From NCBI RefSeq assembly GCF_001969365.1, contig NZ_CP019312.1, forward strand, positions 2,604,001 to 2,668,000: 64,000 nt of DNA, written 5' to 3'. Position 1 is the first letter of the stretch; every line of letters starts with the position of its first letter. This document shows, one piece after another, positions 28,328 to 37,863 of the stretch. The notes under the pieces were generated by a model. That model did not search any database. It was not told the origin of the DNA and saw nothing but the letters and a program-made list of their open reading frames with translations. A program made the position numbers and the translations under genes. This stretch comes from Tateyamaria omphalii (GTDB lineage: Bacteria > Pseudomonadota > Alphaproteobacteria > Rhodobacterales > Rhodobacteraceae).

Positions 28328-29626
28328 TTAGCGGTGTTCGGTCGCAAGCTGACGTTCCAGCCATTGCGAATATTGCGAGATGCCGTAGCAGACGACGAAG
28401 AACAGCACGGCGGCAAAGCCCAGAAGCTCCCAGTAGACGCCGTTCCATTCCTGCGCGGCCAGGATCGGACCGCGGATCATGCCGACGAGGTCGAACATTG
28501 AAATCACCGACACCAGCGTCGTATCCTTGAACAGGCCCACGGCCACGTTCACAATGCCCGGGATCGAGATCTTGAGCGCCTGCGGCAGGATGATCAGGCG
28601 CATCGCCTGCGGGTAGTCGAGGCCGAGGCTGTCCGCCGCCTCGTACTGGCCGCGCGGCAGGGCGGCGAGGCCCCCCCGGATCACCTCGGCGATATAGGCC
28701 GCCGAGAACATCGTGATCATGATCACAACGCGCAGGAAAAGGTCTACATTGCTGTCGGGTGGGAAGAAGTAGGCCAGCATCACCGAAGCCACGAAGAGCA
28801 ACGTGATGAGGGGTACACCCCGCACGAACTCAATGAAGACGACGCAGATCCATTTGATGATCGGCATGTCCGACTGACGACCCAGGGCCAGGACAATCCC
28901 CAGCGGAACAGACAGCGACACACAGGTCACGCCCAGCATCATGTTCAGCATGAAACCACCAAGGTCACGGCTGGGAACCGGGCGCAGCCACGCGTTCGCG
29001 TTGGCCCCGTCCGGGATCAGCCATCCCCCCGCCGTCCAAATGACGACCGCCGCAATGATCGCGCCAAAGAAACCGGCAGCAAAGCTCGACGTGCTCAGCC
29101 GTTGGAACACCAGGTATCCAATCACAAAGCCCACCAGCACCAAGATCGGCGTCGCGATGGTGCCGCCCCAAATCAGCCAATATGCGACAAAGGGGTAGAG
29201 CGCCGTGATGATCAGCAGTTTGCGCGGCAGCGTGTACATCAGCACCGGGAGAATCGCCGCAAACAGCAGCAAAAGCGCGAGATTCGGACGCCAGTATTCT
29301 GCCGCCGGGTACTTGAAGCCGTAGAGCAGCTGATTGATCCGCTCCGTCAGGACTGAAAAACAGCCACCCCGGACACCGTCCAGAACCTCGCGACACTCCG
29401 CGAGGCTCTTGGTGGTCCAGACACCGTTGAAGATCCAGGGCAGGACACCGGCCAGAATGGCGTAGATCGCGTATAGCGACACCAGCGTCAGCAGCGTTCC
29501 CCAAACCCCGTTGAACAGGTTGGCGCGCAGCCAGCCGACCAGTCCGACTTCGGACGCGGGCGGCGGGGATGGCGGCAATTGCGTGTCGCGGACAAAGGCG
29601 ACGGTTTGTGCGTGTGTATCGCTCAT
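28328..29626 (-). CDS. bztC: Amino-acid ABC transporter permease
   Basis: A 432-residue inner-membrane protein of the HisM/GlnP permease family, longer than usual because of an N-terminal extension with additional helices, as in AapM/BztC. The EAA-like loop is 'EAADSLGLDYPQAMRLIILPQAL'-type (seen as EAADSLGLDYPQ and MRLIILPQALK). It starts 1 nt after the bztB stop, with AAGGAG upstream. Confidence 0.93.
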   Translation of the reverse strand: MSDTHAQTVAFVRDTQLPPSPPPASEVGLVGWLRANLFNGVWGTLLTLVSLYAIYAILAGVLPWIFNGVWTTKSLAECREVLDGVRGGCFSVLTERINQLLYGFKYPAAEYWRPNLALLLLFAAILPVLMYTLPRKLLIITALYPFVAYWLIWGGTIATPILVLVGFVIGYLVFQRLSTSSFAAGFFGAIIAAVVIWTAGGWLIPDGANANAWLRPVPSRDLGGFMLNMMLGVTCVSLSVPLGIVLALGRQSDMPIIKWICVVFIEFVRGVPLITLLFVASVMLAYFFPPDSNVDLFLRVVIMITMFSAAYIAEVIRGGLAALPRGQYEAADSLGLDYPQAMRLIILPQALKISIPGIVNVAVGLFKDTTLVSVISMFDLVGMIRGPILAAQEWNGVYWELLGFAAVLFFVVCYGISQYSQWLERQLATEHR

Positions 29627-29627
29627 A

Positions 29628-30860
29628 TCACCGCTCCTTCAGCTTCACGGAGTTGTTGTAGACGTTCATCACCGCCGAGATCAGCAAGCTGATCGTGAGG
29701 TAGAACAGCATCAGGAGCAGCACGCATTCGATAGCGCGACCCGTCTGGTTCAGCGTGATGCCCCCCAACGTGCCGGTGATGTCCATGTAACCCACCGCAA
29801 TCGCCAGCGACGAGTTCTTGGTGATGTTGAGGTATTGCGAAATAAGCGGCGGGATGATGACGCGCAGGGCTTGCGGCAGCACCACAAGGTTCATGATCCG
29901 ACCGGAGCGCAGGCCAAGTGAGGCCGCGGCCTCGGTCTGGCCCTTGCTGATTGCCTGGATGCCCGCGCGGACGTTTTCAGCGATGAAGGCCCCGGTATAG
30001 ATGGCCAGCGCAAACCACAGCGCGATGAGAGAACCGCGGATGTTCAGGCCACCGGCAAAGTTGAACCCTTTGAGTTCTGGAATGTTCCAAGTAAGGCCCA
30101 TGATCGTCAAGAGCACGATCAGCGGCACAAACCAGATGGCCAGCGTGATGTACCATGTTTTCGGGCGGTCGCCTGTCGCCTCTTGCTTGGCCGCGGCCCA
30201 TGTGCCCAGCGCACGCGCGCCGAAAAAGGAGCCCACGAGGCCGACCACGATCAGCAGCCAACCCATCGCGGCCGACCCCATGAGCGGCGCACTGAGCACC
30301 GGCGCAGGGATGTAGATGCCGCGATTGGTAAAGGCGAAGAGGTTCAGCAGCATGGTCGCGTCCGGTTCATCCCCGCGGAAAGCGCGGGGCGCGGGCATGA
30401 CCGCTGTCATCACGGTGAAGATGATGATGATCCAGATCAGGACCGGCACGTTCCGGAACGCTTCGACATAGGCCGACATCAGCTTGGACACGAGCCAGTT
30501 GTTCGACAGGCGCAAGACACCCGCGATCACACCCAGCACCGTCGCCGTGACGCAAGCCAGGAAAGCCACCAGCAGCGTGTTCAGCACACCCACAACGGTG
30601 GCCCGCCAATGGGTCATCTGGCTGTCGTATTCGATCAGGCGCTGGTTGATGTCATATCCCGCGGGCTCGCCCAGAAACGCCCAGCTGAGAAACAGGCCCT
30701 GTTCGCGCAGGTTGGCGAACATATTGCTCATCAGATACGCGATGGACGCGACCAGCGCCAAAAGAGCGATGAATTGAAATGTGTAAGATCTGTAGCGCGT
30801 GTCGTTCAGAAGCATCGACAGGCGGAACGACTCCTGTGGAGGGTCGGTCATCGTGGTCAT
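29628..30860 (-). CDS. bztB: Amino-acid ABC transporter permease
   Basis: A 410-residue permease of the same family, AapQ/BztB-like. Many hydrophobic segments; the loop 'EAAASLGLRSGRIMNLVVLP' contacts the ATPase. It pairs with bztC to form a heteromeric channel. The ATG at 30860 lacks a clear Shine-Dalgarno; an in-frame ATG at 30851 is an alternative. It is separated from bztA by 166 bp that contains a strong hairpin. Confidence 0.92.
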   Translation of the reverse strand: MTTMTDPPQESFRLSMLLNDTRYRSYTFQFIALLALVASIAYLMSNMFANLREQGLFLSWAFLGEPAGYDINQRLIEYDSQMTHWRATVVGVLNTLLVAFLACVTATVLGVIAGVLRLSNNWLVSKLMSAYVEAFRNVPVLIWIIIIFTVMTAVMPAPRAFRGDEPDATMLLNLFAFTNRGIYIPAPVLSAPLMGSAAMGWLLIVVGLVGSFFGARALGTWAAAKQEATGDRPKTWYITLAIWFVPLIVLLTIMGLTWNIPELKGFNFAGGLNIRGSLIALWFALAIYTGAFIAENVRAGIQAISKGQTEAAASLGLRSGRIMNLVVLPQALRVIIPPLISQYLNITKNSSLAIAVGYMDITGTLGGITLNQTGRAIECVLLLMLFYLTISLLISAVMNVYNNSVKLKER

Positions 30861-30984
30861 GGAGAGGGTCCCCGCGGTTCCGGCCTTTGGTTTTACGCGC
30901 CTACACGCGGGGCCGGGTTTTCAGTTATTGGCTGCATTCTTGGCAGTCTCGCTGCTGTTTTCAGCAGTCCTGTGCCCAGATGCG

Positions 30985-31016
30985 CGAGGGGCGCAGGGTT
31001 TAACCTGCGCCCCTCG
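30985..31016 (-). promoter_or_regulatory. Intercistronic hairpin between bztA and bztB
   Basis: A perfect 13-bp stem (CGAGGGGCGCAGG / CCTGCGCCCCTCG) with a 6-nt loop, starting 10 nt after the bztA stop. No T-run follows, so it looks more like an mRNA-stabilising or partial-termination element that would favour excess binding protein over permease, as is common for such operons. Confidence 0.65.
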
Positions 31017-31026
31017 GCTTGGTATC

Positions 31027-32043
31027 TTAGCGGAAGGGCGGGCTGTAAAGCAGGCCGCCATCGGTCCACTGCGCGTTCAGGCCACGGGCCAGACCGATCG
31101 GAGTGGATTCGCCGATGTTCTTCTCGAAGATTTCGCCGTAGTTCCCGCCGGCTGTGATGGCTTTCATCGCCCAGTCAGCGTCGAGGCCCAGCATTTCACC
31201 CAGCGTGCCCTCGGTGCCGAGGATACGGTTGATTTCCGGGTTGTTGGTGCCAGCGCCCATTTCGGCGATGTTGGCCGAGGTGATGCCCAGCTCTTCGGCC
31301 GAGATCAGCGCGTTGAGGGTCCAGCGGACCACGTCGCCCCATTCGTTGTCGCCATGACGGACCAGCGGGCCCAGCGGCTCTTTCGAGATGATTTCGGGCA
31401 GCAGGACGTGGTCATTTGGTGCTTCGAACGCGGCGCGCGTTGCGGCCAGGCCGGAGGCATCCGTTGTGTACACGTCGCAGGCACCAGCCAGATATTGCTG
31501 CTGCGCTTCGGCGTTGGTTTCGATTGGCACGGGATCATAGCTGATGCCGTTCACGCGGAAGAAGTCCGCCAGGTTCAGCTCGGTCGTGGTGCCGGTCTGG
31601 ATGCAGACGGTAGCACCGTCCAGATCCTTGGCCGACGACACGCCCAGATCCTTGGGGACCATGAAGCCTTGACCGTCATAGTAGTTCACGCCGACGAAGG
31701 TGAACTTGAGGTCCACATCGCGCGAGAAGGTCCATGTGGTGTTACGGGCCAGCATGTCGATTTCACCCGAGGCCAGCGCCGTGAAGCGCGTCTTGCCTGT
31801 TGTGGGTACGAACTCGACGGCTGTTGCGTCGCCCAGAACGGCGGCTGCAACCGCGCGGCAAACGGCAACGTCAAAGCCTTGCCATTCGCCGTTGGCGTCG
31901 GGTGTCGCAAAGCCCACAAGCCCGGTGGCCACGCCGCAGTTCAGCGTGCCGCGTGCTTTCACGTCATCGAGCGTGCCAGCAGCCGCAGCGCCGGCAGCCA
32001 TGCCAGCGGCGGTCAGCGCGCCAAAGATTACGGTTTTTTTCAT
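31027..32043 (-). CDS. bztA: Periplasmic glutamate/glutamine/aspartate/asparagine-binding protein
   Basis: A 338-residue exported protein; signal peptide about 1-22 (MKKTVIFGALTAAGMAAGAA). Family-3 solute-binding features: 'LNCGVATGLVGFATPDANGE', 'GFDVAVCRAVAAAVLGD', 'FTALASGEIDMLARNTTWT'. Closely matches the AapJ/BztA layout, and the gene order bztABCD is complete. The 206-bp upstream gap must hold the operon promoter, which I could not assign. Confidence 0.93.
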   Translation of the reverse strand: MKKTVIFGALTAAGMAAGAAAAGTLDDVKARGTLNCGVATGLVGFATPDANGEWQGFDVAVCRAVAAAVLGDATAVEFVPTTGKTRFTALASGEIDMLARNTTWTFSRDVDLKFTFVGVNYYDGQGFMVPKDLGVSSAKDLDGATVCIQTGTTTELNLADFFRVNGISYDPVPIETNAEAQQQYLAGACDVYTTDASGLAATRAAFEAPNDHVLLPEIISKEPLGPLVRHGDNEWGDVVRWTLNALISAEELGITSANIAEMGAGTNNPEINRILGTEGTLGEMLGLDADWAMKAITAGGNYGEIFEKNIGESTPIGLARGLNAQWTDGGLLYSPPFR

Positions 32044-32249
32044 TTTTACCTCTTCCTGATTTTCCGTCGCGTTTGGACGGTTCGATCAACGCGGCCTGAG
32101 CGTTCACTCCGCGTCGAAGGCGATCCAGCTGGGGTTATCCCCAGCCGGTGGGCAAGAGTGTGCGGGGATTCATCGCAAAACGTCAAGGGCAGCATCATCA
32201 AAAACGATGCATAATTGTGCGCTTTTCCCCATGATCCGTTGACGCGACG

Positions 32250-32963
32250 TCAGCCCGTTTTGGCCGCATCAAAAAAGGCTTTTGCGTGCAAAAACGAACC
32301 TTCCTTGATCTTGGCGACTTCCTGGGCTTCCTCGTCCTCGCCCCATTGCTCTTCCTGCCAGGTTTCATCCAGCCGGGACGCTGCCCAAATTGTGAGCGGC
32401 GGGTGCAGGTCTTGGGCGGCCGCGAAACCCAGGATCAGCGATCCAGAGAGGCTCACAAGGTCGTGAAAGGCGGCCAGTTCGAAATTCGACATCGCATGGA
32501 CCGGCCCCGAGAGCGCAGCAAGCGCATCCGCATCCTGTGATTCGTGCATCAGGCCCGTGCGTGGCATCAGGCGCGCACCAAACGTCGCGCCGGCCCAATC
32601 GAGGTACGGATCCCACGTTGCCGCCTGCCGATCCACGAGCTCTTCCGGTGCATCCGCCCGGTAGCACAGCAGGTCCGCATCACCATACGCCGCCAACATG
32701 TCCGCCACCTCGGTATGCTGAATGGCCACCTTGTCGATGGCTGCGTTCGCACTGCGGGTGAACGGCATCGACAGCGGGTTCACCACCTCGTCCTGCGCGT
32801 CCCATTCGGCGGCGACCGCGTCGGCCATCGCTTGCGTGGGCAGGACGAGCGGTGCCTTGGCCGGTGTCTTGATCGCACGGCCATCCAGCGTGACGGTCCA
32901 GCCTGCGTCGTTCTGTTCTGCCGTTGCCGCCGTCCAGAACCGTTTCTGTTTCCACTCGCTCAT
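32250..32963 (-). CDS. ATP12-family F1-ATPase assembly chaperone
   Basis: A 237-residue protein with ATP12 features: 'KRFWTAATAEQNDAGWTVTLDGR', 'KTPAKAPLVLPT', 'AEWDAQ' and 'NPLSMPFTRSANAAID'. ATP12 binds the alpha subunit during F1 assembly and is found in alphaproteobacteria and mitochondria. The ATG at 32963 overlaps the stop of the HAD gene (ATGA). Confidence 0.88.
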   Translation of the reverse strand: MSEWKQKRFWTAATAEQNDAGWTVTLDGRAIKTPAKAPLVLPTQAMADAVAAEWDAQDEVVNPLSMPFTRSANAAIDKVAIQHTEVADMLAAYGDADLLCYRADAPEELVDRQAATWDPYLDWAGATFGARLMPRTGLMHESQDADALAALSGPVHAMSNFELAAFHDLVSLSGSLILGFAAAQDLHPPLTIWAASRLDETWQEEQWGEDEEAQEVAKIKEGSFLHAKAFFDAAKTG

Positions 32964-33616
32964 GTCAGTCCCCATAGCGCGCCCAGCGCGTCATCGAGTT
33001 CATCAAAGTCATTTAGAACGGCGCGCGCACCTGTCAGCCGTGACACCGGATGATATCCCCACGCGACCCCGACAAAAGGCATGCCCGCCGCCTGCGCCAT
33101 ATCCGCATCAAAGCTGGTGTCGCCGATCATCACCGCATCCGCCGTGGTCACACCCGCCTCGTCCATCGCGGTATGCAGCATGGACGGGTGGGGCTTGGAC
33201 GGGTGAAAATCGGCAACCTGCGTGGTGACAAACATGTCCGTCAGCCCGTGCGCGTCGATCAGACCGTCAAGCCCGCGCTTCGATTTGCCTGTCGCGACGC
33301 CCAGCAGGATGTCATTGCGCGCATTCAGGCGGTCCAGCGCCGCGCGCGCGCCGGGATACAGCGGCGAGGATGCCACCCCCTTGGTCACGCGCAAACTGGC
33401 GTAGCTGTCCTTGTAGACCGCCACCATCCGGGTGTGATCTGCACCCGGCGCGAGAGTCTGCATCGCCACGGGCAGGGACAGGCCCACGATGCCAAGGATA
33501 TCCTGCCGTGTCGGCGCCGCCTGCCCCACCTCGGCAAAGGCCGCGCCCATGCTGGCGATGATATCCGCCTGGCTGTCGACAAGCGTGCCGTCGACGTCAA
33601 AGACGACCAGACGCAT
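32960..33616 (-). CDS. HAD-superfamily hydrolase (phosphoglycolate phosphatase-like)
   Basis: A 218-residue HAD-IA enzyme: motif I 'VFDVDGTLVDSQ' with nucleophile D7 and D9, motif II 'GVATGKSKRG', motif III/IV 'MIGDTSFDADMAQAAG'. Substrate not identifiable. It begins immediately after the rluC stop and overlaps the ATP12 gene, so it belongs to the crcB-rluC-HAD-atp12 operon. Confidence 0.87.
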   Translation of the reverse strand: MRLVVFDVDGTLVDSQADIIASMGAAFAEVGQAAPTRQDILGIVGLSLPVAMQTLAPGADHTRMVAVYKDSYASLRVTKGVASSPLYPGARAALDRLNARNDILLGVATGKSKRGLDGLIDAHGLTDMFVTTQVADFHPSKPHPSMLHTAMDEAGVTTADAVMIGDTSFDADMAQAAGMPFVGVAWGYHPVSRLTGARAVLNDFDELDDALGALWGLT

Positions 33617-34654
33617 TCAAACCGCCTCGAACGGATCTTCGGCGGCCAGATCTTCGGTCCAGCCGAAGGTGTCCCAGCTGTCTTTCATATGATCGGGCAG
33701 CGGCGCGGTCACGGTGATGACCTTACGCGTTTCGGGCTGTTCAAAGCGCATCATGCGGGCGTGCAGGTGCAGCTTGTGCGAGATGATGCCGCCGACCTTC
33801 GCGCCCCAGCCATCGCCCATGTTTTCCTGGCTCGACCCGCCATATTTGCCGTCACCCACGATGGGGTGCCCGATCTCGGCCATATGGGCGCGCAACTGGT
33901 GGGTGCGGCCCGTGATCGGCTCCATCGCGACCCAGGCGGCGCGGCTGGCGACCCGGTACAGCGTCGCATACATCGTCTGCGCCCGCTTGGCGCCCGGTGT
34001 GCCGTCAATGTCGCGCGGATGCACGGCGATCATCTTTTCGCCCTCGCCGCCGCGTCCGCGGCCCGGTGCCTTGACCAGACCGTATTTGATCTCGCCCAGA
34101 TAGGGCGTGGGCACGCCAGCGACGAGCGCCCAGTAGATCTTGCGCGTGTCGTGGTGGCGCATGGCCGCCGTCAGCGATTTGGCCGCCAGCCGCGTGCGCG
34201 CCAGCAGCAGAACACCCGAGGTGTCCTTGTCCAGCCGGTGAACGAGGCGCGGCTTTTCGTCCAGATCGAACGTCAATGCCTCCGCCAGCCCATCCACATG
34301 CTTGGTCTGACCCGATCCGCCCTGGGTCGGCAGGCCCGACGGCTTGTTGATCGCGATAACCGCGTCGTCCTTGTAGATCACGCAGTCGCGGATCATCCTG
34401 GCGTCCTTGTCCGAGATGCGGGTTTTCTGGATCACGGGCGCGGGCCGGTCGGGCAAGGGCGGGATGCGCACCTGCTGCCCCTCTTCCACCCGGGTCGAGG
34501 ATTTGACGCGACCCCCGTCCACACGGCATTCGCCCTTGCGGCACATCTTTTCGATCATGCCCTGGCTGACCTGGGGAAAGCGGCGTTTCATCCAGCGGTC
34601 CAGGCGCTGATCGCCCTCGCCCGCCTCAACGGTGACTGTTTGCACGCCGCTCAT
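33617..34654 (-). CDS. rluC: RluA-family 23S rRNA pseudouridine synthase
   Basis: A 345-residue enzyme: N-terminal S4 RNA-binding domain (about 15-75) and a catalytic domain with 'HRLDKDTSG', catalytic Asp at residue 142, then 'EPITGRTHQLRAHMAEIGHPIVGD' (seen in parts). The S4 domain and length fit RluC rather than RluA. It overlaps crcB by ATGA. Confidence 0.9.
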   Translation of the reverse strand: MSGVQTVTVEAGEGDQRLDRWMKRRFPQVSQGMIEKMCRKGECRVDGGRVKSSTRVEEGQQVRIPPLPDRPAPVIQKTRISDKDARMIRDCVIYKDDAVIAINKPSGLPTQGGSGQTKHVDGLAEALTFDLDEKPRLVHRLDKDTSGVLLLARTRLAAKSLTAAMRHHDTRKIYWALVAGVPTPYLGEIKYGLVKAPGRGRGGEGEKMIAVHPRDIDGTPGAKRAQTMYATLYRVASRAAWVAMEPITGRTHQLRAHMAEIGHPIVGDGKYGGSSQENMGDGWGAKVGGIISHKLHLHARMMRFEQPETRKVITVTAPLPDHMKDSWDTFGWTEDLAAEDPFEAV

Positions 34655-35031
34655 GCGAAAACGCCTCGGGCCAGGATCAGACCCAGCGCCAATGCGCCGA
34701 CCGACAGGCCCACAGATAGAAGGATATAAAGGCTGGCCGACGTCACCTGCCCACGCTCGATCAAGGTCATCGTCTCAAGGCTGAAGGCGCTGAAGGTGGT
34801 GAAGCCGCCCAGCACACCGGTCATCACGAAGGGCGACAGATGCGTCAGCCCCTTGTGGGCCGCCGCCACGACAAAGACGCCCATCAGGAAGGATCCGATG
34901 ACATTGACCGTGATGATGGCCATCGGAAAGTCCGACGGCCCAAGCGCGCGCAGCATGGCCACGCCCGTGAGCCAGCGCAGAGACGCGCCAATCGCCCCAC
35001 CAAGGGCCACAAGGGATAGGGTTGAAAACAT
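34651..35031 (-). CDS. crcB: Fluoride exporter CrcB/Fluc
   Basis: A 126-residue, four-helix membrane protein: 'GGAIGASLRW', 'NVIGSFLMGVF', 'GVLGGFTTFSAFSLE' are the family signatures, including the pore Asn and the Phe/Thr-Thr-Phe segment. Works as a dual-topology dimer. I saw no fluoride riboswitch upstream; the gap to rarA is only 36 bp. Confidence 0.93.
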   Translation of the reverse strand: MFSTLSLVALGGAIGASLRWLTGVAMLRALGPSDFPMAIITVNVIGSFLMGVFVVAAAHKGLTHLSPFVMTGVLGGFTTFSAFSLETMTLIERGQVTSASLYILLSVGLSVGALALGLILARGVFA

Positions 35032-35067
35032 GCGCGGTCTGTCGTCGCTTGGGCGCGAAGAGTCAAC

Positions 35068-36375
35068 CTAGCTGTTCCGCTTGGCCCTGAGCCGGGCAAA
35101 GTAATCGAGGCGTTTCTTTAACTCACGTTCAAAGCCGCGCTCGACCGGTTGGTAAAGGTCAGGCCGCTCCATCCCGTCGGGGAAGTAGTTGGCCCCTGAA
35201 AACCCGTCCTCGGCATCGTGGTCATAGGCGTAGTCCTTGCCGTACCCCTGATCCTTCATCAGCGCGGTGGGCGCGTTCAGGATATGCTTGGGCGGCGGGT
35301 GCGATCCCGTCTGTTTCGCCGACCGCCGCGCGCCCTTGTAGGCGTTGTAGGTGGCGTTGGATTTGGGTGCGAGGGCGAGGTAGACGAGCGCTTGCGCCAG
35401 CGCCAGCTCGCCCTCGGGGCTGCCCAACCGTTCGTAGGTTTCCCAGCTTTGCAGGCAGATGGATTGCGCTTGCGGATCGGCGAGGCCAATGTCTTCGACC
35501 GCCATGCGCGTGATGCGGCGGGCAAGGTAACGGGGGTCTTCGCCCCCCTCCAGCATCCGCGCAAACCAGTAGAGCGACGCGTCGGGGTCCGAGCCGCGCA
35601 CCGATTTGTGCAGGGCCGAGATCAGGTTGTAATGCGCATCGCCCGACTTGTCATATTGTGCGGCCCGGCGCATCAGCCGTGTGGCGAGCGCGTCCTTGTC
35701 CAGCGTGCCCTCGACGGTCCACGCGGTGACCTGTTCGATGAGGTTCAGCAGCGCGCGCCCGTCGCCATCCGCCATCTCCAGCAACGCCTCGCGCGCCGGA
35801 CCATCGAGCGGCAGCGCTTTGTCCAACTCCTGTTCGGCCCTTTGGGCGAGCAGTTCGAGGTCTTTTAGGTCAAGCCGCTCCAGCACCAGCACCTGCGCGC
35901 GGGACAGAACGGCGGCGTTCAATTCGAAGCTGGGGTTTTCGGTCGTCGCGCCGACCAGCAGGATCGTCCCATCCTCCATATGCGGCAGGAAGCCGTCCTG
36001 CTGCGCCTTGTTGAACCGGTGGATTTCATCCACAAACAGCAGCGTGCCCTGCCCGTTCTGGCGCCGGATCCTGGCCGCCTCGAACACTTTTTTCAGGTCG
36101 GGGACACCTGTGAAAATCGCCGAGATCTGGACGAAATGCAGGTCCGTCTCATGCGCAAGCAGCCGGGCGATGGTCGTTTTGCCCACGCCGGGCGGGCCCC
36201 AGAACACGAGCGAGGACAGCGCGCCCGACGACAGCATGACCGTCAACGGTGCCTCTGGCCCCAGGACCTGACGCTGCCCGATCACCTCCGACAGCTTTTG
36301 CGGACGCAAGCGGTCTGCCAGCGGGCGCGGCCCGGTGTCGGGTGCTGTGGGCACGGATCCGAAAAGGTCGGTCAC
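35068..36375 (-). CDS. rarA: Replication-associated recombination protein RarA/MgsA
   Basis: A 435-residue AAA+ ATPase: 'LADRLRPQKLSEVIGQ', Walker A 'GPPGVGKTT' (60-68), Walker B 'LLFVDEIHRFNKAQQD', sensor 'LVGATTENPSFE' and the C-terminal MgsA domain ('EDIGLADPQA', 'YKGARRSAK'). It acts at stalled forks. A GTG at 36375, 1 nt after the upstream protease stop, is the likely start; the longer frame reads through protease sequence. Confidence 0.92.
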   Translation of the reverse strand: MTDLFGSVPTAPDTGPRPLADRLRPQKLSEVIGQRQVLGPEAPLTVMLSSGALSSLVFWGPPGVGKTTIARLLAHETDLHFVQISAIFTGVPDLKKVFEAARIRRQNGQGTLLFVDEIHRFNKAQQDGFLPHMEDGTILLVGATTENPSFELNAAVLSRAQVLVLERLDLKDLELLAQRAEQELDKALPLDGPAREALLEMADGDGRALLNLIEQVTAWTVEGTLDKDALATRLMRRAAQYDKSGDAHYNLISALHKSVRGSDPDASLYWFARMLEGGEDPRYLARRITRMAVEDIGLADPQAQSICLQSWETYERLGSPEGELALAQALVYLALAPKSNATYNAYKGARRSAKQTGSHPPPKHILNAPTALMKDQGYGKDYAYDHDAEDGFSGANYFPDGMERPDLYQPVERGFERELKKRLDYFARLRAKRNS

Positions 36376-36376
36376 A

Positions 36377-37753
36377 TCAGAACCGCAGCACGATGCGACT
36401 GTTGCCGCGCACAGCACGGACCGTGGTGCCACGGCGCGCCTCGGACAGGATTGCGGCGGCTTGGGCGGGTGTTTCGACGTCTTGCCGGTCGATGCGCTGC
36501 AAGACATCACCACGGCGCAAGCCGACGCGGCGGCCAATCGGCCCTTCGTCCAGCACGACGACCCCTTCGGCCGCGATGGGGAGGTTCAATTCGGCCAGAA
36601 CCGCCGGGTTGATGCGTGCCAGCGTGAGCCCTGGCAGGCTCGTACCTTCAGGCAAAACCGTCTCATCCCGCGGCGGGTCATCGGGCGGTGGGATCAGGGC
36701 GACGGTCAGTTCGTCCTCTTGCCCATCGCGCAGACGGATCATGGTGGCGCGCTCCTGATCGCTGGCGACACTCATGCGAAACAGCATCTCGCCCGGGCTG
36801 CCGACGGGTGCGCCATCAACCGCCAGCACCACGTCGCCCACCTCGAACCCCGCTTCGGCCAGAGGGCTTGCGGGATGCAACCCCGCCAGCATGATGCCCC
36901 CGGGCCGGTCTCGACCCAAGGTCTCGGCCAGATCCGCGTCGACGGCCTGCCCTGTCGCACCGGCCCACGGGCGAACAAAGCTGTCATTGCCGTCGCGCGC
37001 CTGCTTGACAAAGGCGGCCACCAAATCGGCGGGAATGGCAAAACCAATGCCATTGGACCCGCCGGACCGGCTGAGAATACGCGTGTTGATGCCCAAAAGC
37101 TGACCGCGCATATCCACCAGAGCCCCGCCAGAATTGCCCGGATTGATCGGCGCATCGGTCTGGATGAAATACCCCGCGCCTCGACCATTGCTACCGCCTG
37201 ACCGGGCAAGCCCAGACACAATCCCCGAGGACACCGTCTGCCCGACACCAAAGGGGTTGCCGATGGCAAGCGTCAGCTCACCCACCTCGACCGTCTCGCT
37301 GTCGCGCAGGGAAAGGAATGGCAGGTCCGCGATCCCGTCGATCTTGAGAATGGCCAGATCACTGTCCTGATCCCCAAGCAGTACGCGCGCGTCATATTCG
37401 CGTCCATCGTTCAGCACCACACGAATATCGGTCGCCTGCCCCACCACATGGTAGTTCGACACGACAATGCCGTCCTCGCTCAGGATCACACCCGACCCCA
37501 GCGAATTCTGAACCCGCGGCTGCGTCTGCCCGAACCCCTCGAACAACCGCTCAAAGAACGGGTCATCCATGAACGGCGTGCGCGCGCGGGCCTGCGTGAC
37601 AAAGCGCACATAGATGTTCACCACAGCAGGCGCCGTTCCACGGACCAAAGGCGCAAAGCTGAGCGCAATCTCGGACTGGCTTTGCGGCACGCGGCTCTCG
37701 GCCTGCGCCACAAAGGGAAGACAGCAGAGAAGGAGGGAGATCAGAAACTTCAT
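36377..37753 (-). CDS. Deg/HtrA-type periplasmic serine protease
   Basis: A 458-residue secreted protease: signal peptide 1-18 (ends VAQA), trypsin-like domain with triad H102 ('SNYHVV'), D132 ('DSDLAIL') and S208 ('NPGNSGGALVD'), and two C-terminal PDZ domains ('LAEAGFEVGDVVLAVDG', 'GRRVGLRRGDVLQRID'). Envelope quality control is the expected role. Start at 37753 chosen for the signal peptide. It follows rplQ by 110 bp that contains a terminator. Confidence 0.9.
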   Translation of the reverse strand: MKFLISLLLCCLPFVAQAESRVPQSQSEIALSFAPLVRGTAPAVVNIYVRFVTQARARTPFMDDPFFERLFEGFGQTQPRVQNSLGSGVILSEDGIVVSNYHVVGQATDIRVVLNDGREYDARVLLGDQDSDLAILKIDGIADLPFLSLRDSETVEVGELTLAIGNPFGVGQTVSSGIVSGLARSGGSNGRGAGYFIQTDAPINPGNSGGALVDMRGQLLGINTRILSRSGGSNGIGFAIPADLVAAFVKQARDGNDSFVRPWAGATGQAVDADLAETLGRDRPGGIMLAGLHPASPLAEAGFEVGDVVLAVDGAPVGSPGEMLFRMSVASDQERATMIRLRDGQEDELTVALIPPPDDPPRDETVLPEGTSLPGLTLARINPAVLAELNLPIAAEGVVVLDEGPIGRRVGLRRGDVLQRIDRQDVETPAQAAAILSEARRGTTVRAVRGNSRIVLRF

Positions 37754-37812
37754 TGTTCCAAAAATATGCAAATCCCGCACGGCCAATACAAGCGCCACTC
37801 TGTGCCAAAACG

Positions 37813-37841
37813 AAAAAGCCCCCGCCAATGGGCGAGGGCCT
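37813..37841 (-). terminator. Intrinsic terminator after rplQ
   Basis: On the minus strand: GGCCCTCGCC, loop CATT, GGCGGGGGC (one mismatch), then TTTTT. It lies 22 bp after the rplQ stop and ends the ribosomal supercluster before the protease gene. Confidence 0.85.
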
Positions 37842-37863
37842 TGGATCAGATACATGACCCGAC

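Noticed and set aside
34651..35067. Fluoride riboswitch upstream of crcB
   Set aside because: Only 36 bp separate rarA and crcB, too short for the aptamer, and no matching motif was seen.
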